From Nemertoderma westbladi (Eukaryota > Xenacoelomorpha > Nemertodermatida > Nemertodermatidae): 64,000 nt of DNA. Below are positions 61,629 through 64,000 of the stretch, piece after piece. Within the stretch, counting starts at the first letter, position 1. Each line of letters begins with the position of its first letter. The translations under genes were made by a program, and so were the position numbers. Below the pieces are notes generated by a model that did not search any database, was not told the DNA's origin, and worked only from the letters and a program-made list of their open reading frames with translations. Location: NCBI GenBank assembly GCA_032718475.1, contig JAUCBJ010007936.1, positions 1 to 64,000 on the forward strand, in the 5' to 3' direction.

Positions 61629-62026
61629 CATTCACTCTCCCACCTAATCCACTTCTATCGAACAGGCAGTCTTAAAGTTGTATATTACAGTTATTACAAA
61701 TATTATTACAGCTAATTACAGTTGCATTAACAGCTGAACTCCAATTCATTTAAAATTAATTGCCTGACAGCCAGAGAGGCCTACTACATTACCTACCAGT
61801 AGCTGCTATTAATAACTAGTAGCTATATAATTAACATGGCTCCAAACGCCACCATAAATATAAGCTATCTCTTTTTTAACATAATTTATGTCATTTTTAC
61901 ATTTATTTATACAGCAACTAATTTAATTTGTGCAGTTTCTATCACTTATAATGTATATATACAATCATTTCGTAATGTTACAATTTTGGAATAAAACTAC
62001 ATACATACTTGTTGCAAAGTACTTTA

Positions 62027-64000
62027 CAGTGTTCTGGTCCTCGTGGCTTTATTTTCACTCACTCACTAACGTTAGTTCGTGTAACAAAGCCAATCGGATC
62101 ATGACAATGTAACGTGCTACTTTACAAACAAGTATGTAAATAGTTATTAACGTGTTCTGATCCTCGTGGCTTTATTTTCACTCACTCACTAACATTCGTT
62201 CGTGTAACAAAGCCAATCGGATCATGACAATGTAACGTGCTACTTTACAAACAAGTATGTAAATAGTTATTAACGTGTTCTGATCCTCGTGGCTTTATTT
62301 TCACTCACTCACTAACATTCGTTCGTGTAACAAAGCCAATCGGATCATGACAATGTAACGTGCTACTTTACAAACAAGTATGTAAATAGTTATTAACGTG
62401 TTCTGATCCTCGTGGCTTTATTTTCACTCACTCACTAACATTCGTTCGTGTAACAAAGCCAATCGGATCATGACAATGTAACGTGCTACTTTACAAACAA
62501 GTATGTAAATAGTTATTAACGTGTTCTGATCCTCGTGGCTTTATTTTCACTTACTCACCAATGTTCGTTCGTGTAACAAAGCCACTCGGATCATCACACT
62601 GTAACGTGCTACTTTACAAACAAGTATGTAAATAGTTATTAACGTGTTCTGATCCTCGTGGCTTTATTTTCACTCACTCACTAACGTTCGTTCGTGTAAC
62701 AAAGCCACTCGGATCATCACACTGTAACGTGCTACTTTACAAACAAGTATGTAAATAGTTATTAACGTGTTCTGATCCTCGTGGCTTTATTTTCACTAAC
62801 TCACTAACGTTAGTTCGTGTAACAAAGCCAATCGGATCATGACAATGTAACGTGCTACTTTACAAACAAGTATGTAAATAGTTATTAACGTGTTCTGATC
62901 CTCGTGGCTTTATTTTCACTCACTCACTAACGTTAGTTCGTGTAACAAAGCCAATCGGATCATGACAATGTAACGTGCTACTTTACAAACAAGTATGTAA
63001 ATAGTTATTAACGTGTTCTGATCCTCGTGGCTTTATTTTCACTCACTCACTAACGTTAGTTCGTGTAACAAAGCCAATCGGATCATGACAATGTAACGTG
63101 CTACTTTACAAACAAGTATGTAAATAGTTATTAACGTGTTCTGATCCTCGTGGCTTTATTTTCACTCACTCACTAACGTTAGTTCGTGTAACAAAGCCAC
63201 TCGGATCATCACAATGTAACGTGCTACTTTACAAACAAGTATGTAAATAGTTATTAACGTGTTCTGATCCTCATGGCTTTATTTTCACTCACTCACTAAC
63301 ATTCGTTCGTGTAACAAAGCCAATCGGATCATGACAATGTAACGTGCTACTTTACAAACAAGTATGTAAATAGTTATTAACGTGTTCTGATCCTCGTGGC
63401 TTTATTTTCACTCACTCACTAACGTTCGTTCGTGTAACAAAGCCACTCGGATCATCACACTGTAACGTGCTACTTTACAAACAAGTATGTAAATAGTTAT
63501 TAACGTGTTCTGATCCTCATGGCTTTATTTTCACTCACTCACTAACATTCGTTCGTGTAACAAAGCCACTCGGATCATCACAATGTAACGTGCTACTTTA
63601 CAAACAAGTATGTAAATAGTTATTAACGTGTTCTGATCCTCGTGGCTTTATTTTCACTCACTCACTAACGTTCGTTCGTGTAACAAAGCCACTCGGATCA
63701 TCACACTGTAACGTGCTACTTTACAAACAAGTATGTAAATAGTTATTAACGTGTTCTGATCCTCGTGGCTTTATTTTCACTAACTCACTAACGTTAGTTC
63801 GTGTAACAAAGCCAATCGGATCATGACAATGTAACGTGCTACTTTACAAACAAGTATGTAAATAGTTATTACAGTGTTCTGATCCTCGTGGCTTTATTTT
63901 CACTAACTCACTAACGTTAGTTCGTGTAACAAAGCCAATCGGATCATGACAATGTAACGTGCTACTTTACAAACAAGTATGTAAATAGTTATTACAGTGT
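62027..64000. repeat. 123-bp satellite array, 16 copies, running off the window
   Basis: TCGTGGCTTTATTTTCACT recurs every 123 bp from 62041 to 63886 (twice as TCATGG). Two diagnostic variants occur: CCAATCGGATCATGACAATG and CCACTCGGATCATCACACTG, with some hybrids. The segment CACTAACGTTAGT contains a 12-bp palindrome in about half of the copies and is changed to AACGTTCG or AACATTCG in the others. The copies are very similar to each other, showing recent homogenisation. Confidence 0.95.

Overview
The window is repeat-dominated, AT-rich metazoan nuclear DNA. I cannot name the species. The mix of Penelope-like, BEL/Pao, RTE-like, Tc1/mariner and pogo elements, several tRNA-derived SINEs and a family of single-exon transporters fits a marine invertebrate (lophotrochozoan, hemichordate or similar). 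Host-like genes are sparse: three intact intronless MFS transporters resembling SLC18B1 (6328-7644, 15192-16502, 44181-45494) and two broken pieces of the same family (3614-3836, 14566-14693). Nearly everything else recognisable is mobile-element DNA in different states of decay.

Layout. 0.5-1.2 kb: 3' end of a Penelope-like element (GIY-YIG domain), then a duplicated non-coding block with a perfect 32-bp hairpin and a 42-bp minisatellite. 3.6-16.5 kb: transporter neighbourhood with LINE and SINE fragments. A block at about 12.0-14.2 kb is repeated at 41.4-44.0 kb, so part of the transporter cluster arose by segmental duplication. 17.0-17.8 kb: decayed relative of the gag-like region of the large BEL element. 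19.3-21.0 kb: dimeric tandem repeat interrupted by a SINE with a target duplication. 21.1-22.2 kb: second Penelope-like fragment.

23.0-37.1 kb is the centrepiece: a complete 14.1-kb BEL/Pao-type LTR retrotransposon with near-identical LTRs and a 5-bp target duplication (TACAT), inserted in a mariner/IS630-type transposase whose halves lie on either side. Beyond the usual gag/protease/RT/RNase H/integrase series it carries an extra 848-aa ORF with an RNase D/WRN-like 3'-5' exonuclease fold (apparently missing its third catalytic motif) and three CCHC zinc knuckles, preceded by an array of about 17 GGTAC/GTACC hairpins. The frame changes in its upstream ORFs fall at poly-G runs, and two in-frame stops lie at the start of the integrase.

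37.1-64 kb: an RTE-like LINE (38.5-40.7 kb), the duplicated transporter block, a 647-bp inverted-repeat element (46.8-47.5 kb), a frameshifted pogo-type transposase (51.1-53.0 kb), a LINE 3' fragment abutting a Ulp1-like protease remnant (56.2-57.5 kb), a tRNA-like SINE head that encloses a hammerhead-ribozyme-like core (61.5-61.6 kb, minus strand), and a 123-bp satellite array running off the end. No CRISPR array, rRNA gene or convincing functional tRNA gene was seen.
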